Origin: a virus
Virus record (IMG/VR): IMGVR_UViG_3300045257_000199
Coordinates: 1-42,351 of that record
Direction: 5' to 3' (one strand)
Length of the DNA: 42,351 nucleotides
A model generated the notes under the pieces. That model saw only the letters and a program-made list of their open reading frames with translations. It was not told the origin of the DNA and did no database searches. How positions within the stretch are numbered: the stretch's first letter is position 1; every line of letters begins with the position of its first letter. Shown piece by piece: positions 23,433 to 30,052 of the stretch. The translations under genes and the position numbers were made by a program.

Positions 23433-24164
23433 TCAATACAGAACACCGTTTATGTGAATCGGGCTGTAGCCGTGCAGGTCCGGCCGCCAGGGTCCCCGGT
23501 GGTGCCAATCCGACTGGTCGCGGTTGTAGCCGAGGTTCTGCGGCTTACTGCGACGGTCGATGTTAATGGACTTCGCCAGCATCGTTTGCCAGTTCTGCTC
23601 CTGCGGCCCCATCATGTCGTCGAGTTCCAGCTCGGCTACTGCTTTGCAGGCTGCCAGCAAGGTTTCGGCATGCTGGGCACCACCATACGCATAGGGGAAT
23701 GCCCCTGAGAGGTAATCGGGCAGGATGTAGTATTGGAACTGGAGCGTATAGGTCGCATCCGCCTGGGGGAAAAGGAATAACTGCCATCGCTGCCCCTGGG
23801 TTGGTCCGGTGCCCTTGAGCGGCTGCAGGGAAGCGAACAGCGGCCGACCGCTGGCCCCGGAGATCGCCGAGTACATCTGGCGAATCTTGCCCTCGCTGAT
23901 GAGGTCAATCGGCCACCAGATTTGTGACACCGTTGAGAACAACGAAAGCTGCCCCTCGAAGCCGCCGAAGTCATCGGGCAAGGGACTCGTCTGTGCTCCA
24001 ACTGGTAGGTTGACTGTGGCGGTTGGCTTCAGGAATGACCAATCGAAATCGCAAAAATAGAATCGTCTGAGGCCACCTTTCACACACCTATCTATCGACT
24101 GCTGTTGCTGGGTTGTCCAAGCAGGGTCCGCGAAAGAGGCTCCTCGGCCGTAGCCGAGCCTCAA
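23433..24164 (-). CDS. head-tail adaptor-like protein, N-terminus probably disrupted (243 aa)
   Basis: The sequence A-W-T-T-Q-Q-Q-Q-S-I-D-R-C-V-K-G-G-L-R-R, followed by Y-F-C-D-F-D-W-S-F-L-K-P-T-A-T and L-P-D-D-F-G-G-F-E-G, is what I recall for podovirus connector/adaptor proteins, which sit between portal and nozzle. The order, upstream of the nozzle gene, agrees. The frame is open only from a TTG at 24164 that overlaps the stop of a 20-codon leader carrying a perfect ribosome-binding site. The leader's end (D-V-G-F-F-L) followed by G-Y-G-R-G looks like one broken N-terminus. Either the TTG is used by coupling or a frameshift joins the two. Confidence 0.65.
   Translation of the reverse strand: MRLGYGRGASFADPAWTTQQQQSIDRCVKGGLRRFYFCDFDWSFLKPTATVNLPVGAQTSPLPDDFGGFEGQLSLFSTVSQIWWPIDLISEGKIRQMYSAISGASGRPLFASLQPLKGTGPTQGQRWQLFLFPQADATYTLQFQYYILPDYLSGAFPYAYGGAQHAETLLAACKAVAELELDDMMGPQEQNWQTMLAKSINIDRRSKPQNLGYNRDQSDWHHRGPWRPDLHGYSPIHINGVLY
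24136..24162 (-). other. hairpin just downstream of the leader stop
   Basis: On the - strand GAGGC-TCGGC pairs with GCCGA and GCCTC across a 3-base loop with a 3-base bulge. It starts within the leader stop region. It could stimulate frameshifting or re-initiation, but no canonical slippery heptamer is present. Confidence 0.4.
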
Positions 24165-24223
24165 AGGAAGAACCCGACATCGGCCTGCAAGTCTAAGTAT
24201 GCGGCTGACAACGTGCTCTCCAT
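24161..24223 (-). CDS. 20-codon leader, probable original N-terminus of the adaptor gene
   Basis: The ATG at 24223 follows AAAGGAGG at an ideal distance and opens 20 codons (starting M-E-S-T-L-S-A-A-Y-L-D-L-Q-A and ending V-G-F-F-L) before TGA. The TGA overlaps the TTG of the following frame (TTGA). The peptide looks like the first helix of the adaptor family. A hairpin-forming sequence lies immediately after, at 24136-24162. Confidence 0.55.
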   Translation of the reverse strand: MESTLSAAYLDLQADVGFFL

Positions 24224-24240
24224 TTGGTGCCTCCTTTCCC

Positions 24241-24286
24241 TAAAATAAAACGAGCCGCGCGGAGGTCGTAAGCCCCTGCGTGGCTC
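24241..24286 (-). terminator. probable Rho-independent terminator (- strand)
   Basis: On the - strand GAGCCACG (24286-24279) pairs with CGCGGCTC (24259-24252), including one G-T pair, around a 19-base loop, and is followed by GTTTTATTTTA. It would stop late transcription that has run antisense through the + strand HNH gene, ahead of the adaptor gene. Confidence 0.5.
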
Positions 24287-24321
24287 TGACCAATAGCAAA
24301 CCTTCTGCGGAGGTTCACGTT

Positions 24322-24804
24322 ATGGCTAAACCGATTGTACGATCTAAGCGATGTAATGCCTGCAAGATCACAAAATCGGCCGACGACTTTGACCACAAGA
24401 CCACTCGCAAAGGGACGGTTATTCTTGCCCCCTATTGCAGAGAGTGCCGCAGGCAGAAGAACAACTTGAGCTACGCTAGGCATCGCTTGACCAGACGAAT
24501 TAGACTGAACGCCTACATGGCGACAAAACGCGGTAAGAATTCTCACCGCAAGTATCGGTGCAGCCTCAAAGGCAGAGCTACCCAAGCAAGATATAGGGCA
24601 AAGTGCAGAGCGGATGGCAGGTATGCGGCACGGCGAATTGTCAATGTGGCCGTTGCACAAAAAAGGCTTGCTGCTCCAAAGACGCTCCGGTGCGCACACT
24701 GCGGTAATCCCGCATGCAGCTACCACCATCACAGAGGTTACGAGCCTGAACACCATCTTGACGTTATCCCTCTCTGTAAACCTTGCCACGAAAAGGCAGG
24801 CTAA
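24322..24804 (+). CDS. HNH homing-endonuclease-like protein, opposite to the late operon
   Basis: This 160-residue protein is on the + strand within 36 kb of - strand genes. It starts at ATG after GGAGGT. The N-terminal zinc knuckle C11-x2-C14 ... C39-x2-C42 is typical of phage HNH homing endonucleases. A long basic middle is likely to bind DNA. The C-terminal HNH core has C124-x2-C127, H135-H136-H137, and finally D147-V-I-P-L-C152-x2-C155-H156. It is a free-standing mobile endonuclease that probably cuts alleles lacking it. Its stop shares bases with the stop of the converging gene (CTAA). Codon use looks less GC-biased than its neighbours, supporting recent acquisition. Confidence 0.85.
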   Translation: MAKPIVRSKRCNACKITKSADDFDHKTTRKGTVILAPYCRECRRQKNNLSYARHRLTRRIRLNAYMATKRGKNSHRKYRCSLKGRATQARYRAKCRADGRYAARRIVNVAVAQKRLAAPKTLRCAHCGNPACSYHHHRGYEPEHHLDVIPLCKPCHEKAG

Positions 24805-25088
24805 TCTTCATGGCACTGATTGTCGCCCAGGTGGTGACTCGGCCCCGGCCCGTCGTACTCAGCGTCGTGGCCGAACGTGTGGCCGTCGAGCGTCAGGTGT
24901 TCGTTCGGCTCATCCTGAGCCCGGTCCTGGTTGTAGTGCTTGGCCCCATCCTTCATGCCATGCGGCCCGCGGTGCGGATGCGCGTGATGAGCCGACACGC
25001 CCATGTGGGCGCCGTCGCCCTTGTGGTGCTTGCTCGGCATGTGGTATTCCCCGTCCATGCCGAAGCCGCTCTTTTTCTTCCTGGCCAT
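24801..25088 (-). CDS. histidine-rich small protein (95 aa)
   Basis: Sixteen of 95 residues are His, many in runs such as A-H-H-A-H-P-H, with frequent Asp, Gly and Lys. There is a basic N-terminus (M-A-R-K-K-K) and no Cys pairs. The composition suggests a disordered metal-binding or pH-responsive protein. The ATG follows AGAGAGG. Function unknown. The last codon overlaps the stop of the opposing HNH gene. Confidence 0.6.
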   Translation of the reverse strand: MARKKKSGFGMDGEYHMPSKHHKGDGAHMGVSAHHAHPHRGPHGMKDGAKHYNQDRAQDEPNEHLTLDGHTFGHDAEYDGPGPSHHLGDNQCHED

Positions 25089-25102
25089 TATCGACCTCTC
25101 TT

Positions 25103-25318
25103 TCAGCCTTCCGGGTTGACAAAGTAATCCGCAGTGTCGTTCTTGCCGAAGGTGATGTTGGTGGCTTCCTTCCAAGAATGCGTCACTGGGCAGTAAAAGA
25201 CCAAGCTCGCGCAGTGATCTGAGTGAACTTGGCAGACAAAGGCCACATGCCCGCTCGGGTTGCCCTTGCGGAAATACAGCACGCGGTCTCCAAGCAGCGT
25301 CTTGTCCTGATGAGCCAT
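25103..25318 (-). CDS. hypothetical small protein (71 aa)
   Basis: This small beta-rich soluble protein (R-V-L-Y-F-R-K-G, H-V-A-F-V-C-Q-V-H) starts with a TAATG overlap. No family is recognised. Confidence 0.55.
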   Translation of the reverse strand: MAHQDKTLLGDRVLYFRKGNPSGHVAFVCQVHSDHCASLVFYCPVTHSWKEATNITFGKNDTADYFVNPEG

Positions 25319-25458
25319 TACTTGCCTCGCTTTCGTTTGGGCTTCTTGCCGACCCGCGCCGGCAACTTGCCTTTATTTGCGAAATGGTGCTTCTTCACCC
25401 AGCCGTGCCCGAACCGCCAGTTCAGGTATCTTCGCTGGGCTTCGGATCGGGCGGGCAT
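25318..25458 (-). CDS. small basic phage protein (46 aa)
   Basis: The ATG lies in the end of the preceding gene, and the TAA overlaps the next ATG (TAATG). The sequence has W-V-K-K-H-H-F-A-N-K-G-K-L-P-A-R-V, a pattern I recall in short basic proteins of many tailed phages, followed by a Lys/Arg-rich tail (G-K-K-P-K-R-K-R-G-K). Its function is unknown; nucleic-acid binding is likely from charge. Confidence 0.7.
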   Translation of the reverse strand: MPARSEAQRRYLNWRFGHGWVKKHHFANKGKLPARVGKKPKRKRGK

Positions 25459-25616
25459 TCCTCATCCTCCGGCGGAGGCACAGGGCACCCCGGTCTCCCG
25501 AAGTGCTCGTTCAGGAACTTCTCGATGGCCGTTACCCGCTCCTCCAACGTCTGCACCACTTCGGGAATCTTCTCGTGAGGGTGCGGAGTTTTCGGCTCCT
25601 TCTTCTTTTTGCTCAT
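25422..25616 (-). CDS. small coiled-coil protein (64 aa)
   Basis: The ATG follows GGAGG at 6 bases. A Lys-rich start leads into a coiled coil (V-V-Q-T-L-E-E-R-V-T-A-I-E-K-F-L) and a Pro/Glu/Asp-rich tail. The gene overlaps the 3' end of the methyltransferase gene by 155 bases in another frame. Its strong site and regular coiled-coil heptads make it the more convincing of the two in the overlap. Confidence 0.6.
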   Translation of the reverse strand: MSKKKKEPKTPHPHEKIPEVVQTLEERVTAIEKFLNEHFGRPGCPVPPPEDEECPPDPKPSEDT

Positions 25617-26160
25617 CGACGACCTCCGATTTGAGTGCTCGTGCTTTGATTTCAAACTTGTCCCGGTCAATCTCGACCTTCGTGAAGCCGACCGCCTGCA
25701 TCGCATTCTTCATGACCGAGCTGGTGAAGCCGGTCTTGTGCGCCATGAAGAGGTTGCCACCGCCCACGGCTGCCTGATGACCGTACAAAACATCCAGAGC
25801 CGTGATCGCACCGACAGCGCTCACGTAGAGCACATGGTCGGCCTGATCGAGCGCCAGCCGGCCGCCGATGGCCTGCAGGTCCGGCACCTGAACGAGGATC
25901 TTGCCGCCCGGCTTCAGGACGCGGGCGAACTCGGACAGCGCCATGGACACCTCGTGCGCGTACAGATGCTCCAGCACATGCGAGGCGAAGATGGCGTCAT
26001 AGGTGGCGTCGTCGATCATCGGCATGGCGACGATGGAGGCGACGATATCCGGCTGCAGCATCTTGTTGCAGTCGAGCCGCACTTCCTTGTACGCGCCGAA
26101 CTCGTAAGGCGGCTTGTTGGTTCTTGAGCCGCAGCCAGCATGTAGCAGAAGCTTCATCAT
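25462..26160 (-). CDS. SAM-dependent methyltransferase, type 11-like
   Basis: Residues 1-~165 form a class I methyltransferase: L-L-L-H-A-G-C-G-S-R (motif I), D-A-I-F-A-S-H-V-L-E-H-L (motif for post-I/acidic region), and R-V-L-K-P-G-G-K-I-L-V. The last ~60 residues are Ser/Glu/Gly-rich and overlap another gene. Such enzymes methylate small molecules, sugars or lipids. Next to a glycosyltransferase and the capsid genes, modification of a virion or cell-surface glycan is plausible. ATG 26160 was chosen over GTG 26169, which overlaps the previous stop. Confidence 0.7.
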   Translation of the reverse strand: MMKLLLHAGCGSRTNKPPYEFGAYKEVRLDCNKMLQPDIVASIVAMPMIDDATYDAIFASHVLEHLYAHEVSMALSEFARVLKPGGKILVQVPDLQAIGGRLALDQADHVLYVSAVGAITALDVLYGHQAAVGGGNLFMAHKTGFTSSVMKNAMQAVGFTKVEIDRDKFEIKARALKSEVVDEQKEEGAENSAPSREDSRSGADVGGAGNGHREVPERALRETGVPCASAGG

Positions 26161-26165
26161 CCCTT

Positions 26166-26504
26166 TCACTCCTCGCCTTCGTCGATTTCCTTGGCTGCAT
26201 TCCTCAGAACTTTTTCCTGCAACTCAAGCAGATCGGATTTGCGGACAGCCTGGATCTTCAGGGCAATAACCTCACTGAAAAGGAAAGCGTGGTGAGGCTC
26301 TCCGTTCATTTTGCTATGAGCCACTGTGTAGCCCTTCTTCGCTTCTTCGGCCCATCGGCCCTCTGCGAAGCCGGCGTATTGAAGGTCAGCATAGTTGCGC
26401 GGACAGACAATACTCATCGTGCTTCCGTTTTTAAACCACAGGCAGAGTTCCACGACTTCATCTGCCGCCAGGTCCACACTGATAGTTTCAGGGGTCAGTC
26501 CCAT
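26166..26504 (-). CDS. hypothetical protein (112 aa)
   Basis: The ATG has a nearly full-length ribosome-binding site (GGAGGTGAT) and starts 10 bases inside the glycosyltransferase gene. The protein has a beta-rich N-terminal half (V-V-E-L-C-L-W-F-K-N-G-S-T-M) and a C-terminal helical region (L-L-E-L-Q-E-K-V-L-R-N-A-A-K). Not recognised. Confidence 0.6.
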   Translation of the reverse strand: MGLTPETISVDLAADEVVELCLWFKNGSTMSIVCPRNYADLQYAGFAEGRWAEEAKKGYTVAHSKMNGEPHHAFLFSEVIALKIQAVRKSDLLELQEKVLRNAAKEIDEGEE

Positions 26505-27313
26505 ATCACCTCCGGGCGAGATCCCGTCTTCGGCCACACCACCGGCTCGCGCCGGATAAACTGCTCCCATTGCTTCCTTGGGTAAGCCGCATGCAGGCGA
26601 TGGTCGTAGTGCCAACCGAAGGCGTGCTTGGAGCAGTCCACCAAACAGCGGTAGCCGAGCTTGTTGGCGTTGGCGAAGAAGTGGAAGTCCTCCGTGCCGC
26701 CAATCGTCATCTGCCCCGTGATCTCATTGATGCCGAAGTCCGGCTTCTTGTACCATTGCGGGTTGCCGTACTTGTCCTTGCCGAGGTCCAGGTCCTCAGC
26801 CATGCGCTTGTAGACTTCCGCACGCACGTAGGACAATCCCTGAGCCCATCCCCAGGCCTCAAAGGTCTCGTCAGGGCGGAACTTCATCGTCCCTGCCTGA
26901 CCACCCGCGAAGATCAGCGGTTCGCCGAGGTCGCCCTTGCAGAAGTAGACGCCGGCTGCAATGTCGCGGTCGTGGGACACCAGTTGGAGCAGCGCGAGCT
27001 TACTGACAATGACATCGTCATCGACCCAGAGGATGCCTTCGAGGTCGTTGTTGCTCTTTTCCGCCTGCTCCAGGGACAGGGCAACGAGCTTGTTCCGCAT
27101 CTCGCCGACTTCGTTGCCGACCTGATCCATTGCCGGGATGAAGCCGCGGCCGATGTTCATGGGCCAGATCAGATTCTGCATGGCGACGCACCAGCGAATC
27201 GACACCATCCCCAGGGTCGGCGTGAGGAGGGCGATCACTTTGGTTTTGGCGGGGACCAAGCCCTGACGCTGGCCGTTGGCTTCGGGCTTGACTGCTTCGG
27301 CAACCTGCTGCAC
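26495..27313 (-). CDS. GT-A-type glycosyltransferase-like protein (272 aa)
   Basis: The protein begins with a strand L-L-T-P-T and has the metal-binding W-V-D-D-D-V (residues 97-101), equivalent to the DxD motif that holds Mn-nucleotide sugar in GT-A enzymes. Later come I-G-G-T-E-D-F-H-F-F (the G-x-E-D motif) and H-A-F-G-W-H-Y-D. It may glycosylate virion proteins or host glycans. Placed between structural genes and next to a methyltransferase, capsid or appendage modification is the best guess. GTG start after AAAAGGGG. Confidence 0.7.
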   Translation of the reverse strand: MQQVAEAVKPEANGQRQGLVPAKTKVIALLTPTLGMVSIRWCVAMQNLIWPMNIGRGFIPAMDQVGNEVGEMRNKLVALSLEQAEKSNNDLEGILWVDDDVIVSKLALLQLVSHDRDIAAGVYFCKGDLGEPLIFAGGQAGTMKFRPDETFEAWGWAQGLSYVRAEVYKRMAEDLDLGKDKYGNPQWYKKPDFGINEITGQMTIGGTEDFHFFANANKLGYRCLVDCSKHAFGWHYDHRLHAAYPRKQWEQFIRREPVVWPKTGSRPEVIWD

Positions 27314-27325
27314 TGCACACCCCTT

Positions 27326-28354
27326 TTAGGCGATCAGATTCTGCGCCACGCGGACCCAGTCCACGTTCATCAAGCCGGCAAGGTTCGTCGCCGAGTTGCT
27401 CGTGCCGGAGTTCGACACGTTGGCGAAAGAGATGATCGGCCCCATGATGCCGGTCGGGAATGAGGCCGTCAAAATGTTCTGCGTCTGCGTCAGGAACGTC
27501 GCGCACTGCACGCCATTCACGTAGACCTTAATCATGGCCCTGGCGATGGCCCCAACGGTCTGCCCCTGGCCGGCGGTGGCCACAATGAGCGTCGGAGCAA
27601 ACGGGTCATACACGAAGCCGAGCTTGTAGTAGGTGCCGGCGCCGATGGCCGAGCCGAGCACGGTCGAGACCAGCGACTGCAAGCCGGCCGAGAAGACCGG
27701 CGCCGTCGAGGCAAGCTGGAAGACAAACGCCCAATCCTGCCCACGCCCCGAGTCGGCGTTGTAGAAGCCGATCAGGTTACGTGTCGTGGTCAGCATCTGA
27801 GAGCTGCCGGCCGAGACCACCGTGAACGGGTTGTTCGAGCTGGGAGCGCCCTGGTCGGCCAGGCCAATGAAGGCGTCTCGCTGGCCGGAGGTAACGGAGG
27901 TCAAGGCAACCCGGGCCTCGAAGGCGAGGCGGCCCTGGAGGGCACTGTTGCCCGAGGAGTTCGTGATGATCTGGTAAGCGCCGATCTGACTGTTGAGCGT
28001 TACCTGCGTGTTCGAGGCCCCGGTGGACACCGTGCCCGAGGACGGCACGAACTGAATTACCCCGCCGACAATGGCGGCATCGGTCAGCGGCCCGGCGTTC
28101 GAGCCGGCGTACAGCGACCAGTTGCCGATCGACAGCGAGGCGGCCGTGGCAGCGGCGGGAAAACCGCCGATGTTGTTGAAGTCGTCGAAGAAATAGAGCC
28201 CCAGGCGCGGCTCCTGGTAGAAGTCCGGCGGCCAGGCGTTGTACGAGCCGGGCGCTCCCCAGATGATCTCGCTGGGACCGCGCTCCGTGTTCGGAGATTG
28301 CAGCGCCGATGCGGTCGGAGCATTGGCCAGGTACTCAACGGTTTTAACGGACAT
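27326..28354 (-). CDS. LamG/concanavalin-like structural protein (342 aa)
   Basis: After an N-terminal tail with P-P-D-F-Y-Q-E-P-R-L-G-L-Y-F-F-D-D-F, the sequence is a concanavalin-like beta sandwich: F-E-A-R-V-A-L near residue 142, F-I-G-L-A-D-Q near 161, F-V-Y-D near 253, I-K-V-Y-V-N-G-V-Q and a closing N-V-D-W-V-R-V. Its location directly downstream of the capsid operon suggests a head fibre or decoration protein. The ATG follows AAGGGAG and lies behind a 20-base repeat shared with the capsid gene. Confidence 0.65.
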   Translation of the reverse strand: MSVKTVEYLANAPTASALQSPNTERGPSEIIWGAPGSYNAWPPDFYQEPRLGLYFFDDFNNIGGFPAAATAASLSIGNWSLYAGSNAGPLTDAAIVGGVIQFVPSSGTVSTGASNTQVTLNSQIGAYQIITNSSGNSALQGRLAFEARVALTSVTSGQRDAFIGLADQGAPSSNNPFTVVSAGSSQMLTTTRNLIGFYNADSGRGQDWAFVFQLASTAPVFSAGLQSLVSTVLGSAIGAGTYYKLGFVYDPFAPTLIVATAGQGQTVGAIARAMIKVYVNGVQCATFLTQTQNILTASFPTGIMGPIISFANVSNSGTSNSATNLAGLMNVDWVRVAQNLIA

Positions 28355-28358
28355 CGGG

Positions 28359-28378
28359 AGGCTCCCTTTAACCTGCTC
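28359..28378 (-). repeat. AGCAGGTTAAAGGGAGCC motif, copy before the LamG-like gene
   Basis: The 20 bases AGGCTCCCTTTAACCTGCTC (+ strand) are identical to 30019-30038 before the capsid gene. On the - strand they hold AGCAGGTTA followed by an AAGGGAG ribosome-binding site, and the stop of the previous gene overlaps the first base. Confidence 0.7.
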
Positions 28379-28946
28379 AGGACGCTTTCGCCGGTTCCAG
28401 TTTCTTCGGGGCCGCTTTCTCCACGGCTCGGTACACGCGGTAGCTGTCGGTGATCTCGATGAGGATGTCGCCCTTCTGCAGCGGCAATAGGTACGGCACC
28501 AGGAGCGACTCCTGCCCGCACTCGGGGCAACTCAAGGCGTCTTCCTCGAAGTCCTCGACTTCCTCATTCTCCTTGGCCAACTTCTTGATCGCCTTCAGGG
28601 CATCGACCCTGGTGAGCACTTGCTTGCAGTCGGGGCATTGGAGATCGACTTGCACCACACGCCGCCCGCGGCGCCGTACCATCGGCTCATACCCCTTGCC
28701 TTCGCCGCCCTTGAAGATCAACGCGCCAGGCGTCGAACCGGGCATCAAGTCATTCGGCCCGAACTTGGCGTTTGTGAAGCCGATCAGGTGCCGGCAGTAG
28801 CCGACCAGATCGAGGTGTGCGATCTCGCAACCGAGGGGGCAGAAGTTGATCTTCTCGCCGGTCAGCGATTGCTCTTTGGCCACGATCAGCGGTGATGGCC
28901 TCCGCTTGGCATGGCGATACTTCACGTCGATCATCCGCGGGTCCAT
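28377..28946 (-). CDS. hypothetical protein with two zinc-ribbon-like Cys sets (189 aa)
   Basis: Cys pairs occur as F-C-P-L-G-C near residues 36-40, D-L-Q-C-P-D-C-K near 105, and L-S-C-P-E-C-G near 140, the last two being zinc-knuckle pairs that may form one ribbon split by an acidic helix. The C-terminus is a beta/Lys-rich tail. It follows the capsid gene by 12 bases. I recognise no family, and it is probably an assembly or regulatory protein. Confidence 0.6.
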   Translation of the reverse strand: MDPRMIDVKYRHAKRRPSPLIVAKEQSLTGEKINFCPLGCEIAHLDLVGYCRHLIGFTNAKFGPNDLMPGSTPGALIFKGGEGKGYEPMVRRRGRRVVQVDLQCPDCKQVLTRVDALKAIKKLAKENEEVEDFEEDALSCPECGQESLLVPYLLPLQKGDILIEITDSYRVYRAVEKAAPKKLEPAKAS

Positions 28947-28958
28947 GAAACTCTTTCG

Positions 28959-30014
28959 TTAAGAAGGCGTTGTCGTTCCCGTGGCCAGAACGAAATGAAC
29001 GCGGCGGTTCTTCAAAATAAACTGATACGTGGAATCAAGGAAATGTGCACTGATCGTATGCTGGCCAGGATAGATCGGCACCCTCGTTTCCTTCAGCCAC
29101 CAGCCCCGAAGGATGTAGGTCTTGAACACGCCCCAATTGATGCCGTACACGGGGTTCGTGGTATCCGCTTCCAGCTTCGGCACCCAGGTTACGCCAACGC
29201 GGCGGAACATCGTGAGGCCGTCCTTCGAGGCCAGATCGTTGCCGAGGTTGTCGTTCTGAGACTCGACGGCTTCCTCCAACGGGCCGATCACACCATAGTT
29301 CGTGTAGAAGCCGTAATTGTCCCCAGTGTTGAACGTTGGGATGCCGTCAACCGGAGGCTGGAAGTCCGTGAAGGTCGCCGCCTTCCTCCAGTGGCGAATG
29401 AGATCGTCACGGGAAACACTCGTGTACTGGTAGGTCCAGTTGTTCCAGCGCGGATAGACGGTGGGGTTGAGGCCGATGGTGGTGTAACCGGAGGGAGCCC
29501 CGCCGTTGAAGCCTTCGGTCGCGTTTTTCACGATCCAGGTATTGACACCCCAGGGAGTCACAAGGTCCGTCGTCGGAACCGGCGGTCCCCAGAAGTTTGC
29601 CTCCATCAGCTCGGCCAGTGAGATCAGAGCCGCGATGCGCTTGGTCTGAACCAAGTTGACAATTCTTCTTGGTTCACGATTCATATCAATGACTTGGCCG
29701 ATGATCGAGTAATTGGTCGTCGAGTTCCTCCAGTCGGCCGTGGCCTGGACCATCGTGTCCACGTCGTTGACGTTGTCGCTGGCCCCCAGGCCGACGTTGG
29801 CAGCGGCGCCAGTCTGGTTCACCATGACATCCCACTGCACCCCGTAGCCGGACTCCAGCACAATGCGGTTCACCTTCAGGAGGTTCCGCATGGCGGTGTG
29901 CTTTTGTAAGTCCGTGGCAATTTCGGTGAAGCGCATTTCACCGAGATCGCGCAGCGTGGTATTAACAAGGTCGCCGATGGCAACTGCGGTTAAAGCATTC
30001 GGGGTGACGGCCAC
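28959..30014 (-). CDS. major capsid protein
   Basis: This 351-residue protein follows the scaffold gene and precedes decoration-type genes, the standard position of the major capsid protein. The N-terminus has an E-M-R-F-T-E-I-A helix like the N-arm, then N-x-x-x-W-D-V-M-V-N-Q-T-G-A-A-N. The body is mixed with long beta stretches (Y-N/N-Y-S-I-I-G-Q-V-I-D-M) and ends K-N-R-R-V-H-F-V-L-A-T-G. I identify it by context and by resemblance to HK97-fold capsids of podovirus-like metagenomic phages. The GTG follows AAAGGGAG. Confidence 0.75.
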   Translation of the reverse strand: MAVTPNALTAVAIGDLVNTTLRDLGEMRFTEIATDLQKHTAMRNLLKVNRIVLESGYGVQWDVMVNQTGAAANVGLGASDNVNDVDTMVQATADWRNSTTNYSIIGQVIDMNREPRRIVNLVQTKRIAALISLAELMEANFWGPPVPTTDLVTPWGVNTWIVKNATEGFNGGAPSGYTTIGLNPTVYPRWNNWTYQYTSVSRDDLIRHWRKAATFTDFQPPVDGIPTFNTGDNYGFYTNYGVIGPLEEAVESQNDNLGNDLASKDGLTMFRRVGVTWVPKLEADTTNPVYGINWGVFKTYILRGWWLKETRVPIYPGQHTISAHFLDSTYQFILKNRRVHFVLATGTTTPS

Positions 30015-30018
30015 GATA

Positions 30019-30038
30019 AGGCTCCCTTTAACCTGCTC
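30019..30038 (-). repeat. AGCAGGTTAAAGGGAGCC motif, first copy before capsid
   Basis: This is identical over 20 bases to 28359-28378. It places AGCAGGTTA directly upstream of the AAGGGAG ribosome-binding site of the capsid gene. Confidence 0.7.
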
Positions 30039-30041
30039 TTG

Positions 30042-30052
30042 TTAAACCTGCT
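30042..30052 (-). repeat. AGCAGGTTTAA motif, second copy before capsid
   Basis: The - strand sequence TAGCAGGTTTAA begins with the scaffold stop codon and lies 4 bases before the first copy, giving a tandem pair. Confidence 0.6.

Noticed and set aside
24105-24223. Programmed -1 frameshifting as the certain explanation for the adaptor N-terminus
   Set aside because: No canonical X-XXY-YYZ slippery site at the junction; TTGA coupling, mutation or assembly error remain equally likely.
27302-27310. Additional AGCAGGTT copy at the start of the glycosyltransferase gene
   Set aside because: Lies inside the first codons of the gene and lacks the following A; likely chance.
26570-27463. 297-codon + strand open frame opposite the glycosyltransferase
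   Set aside because: Antisense shadow; the - strand frame has recognisable DxD and G-x-E-D motifs.
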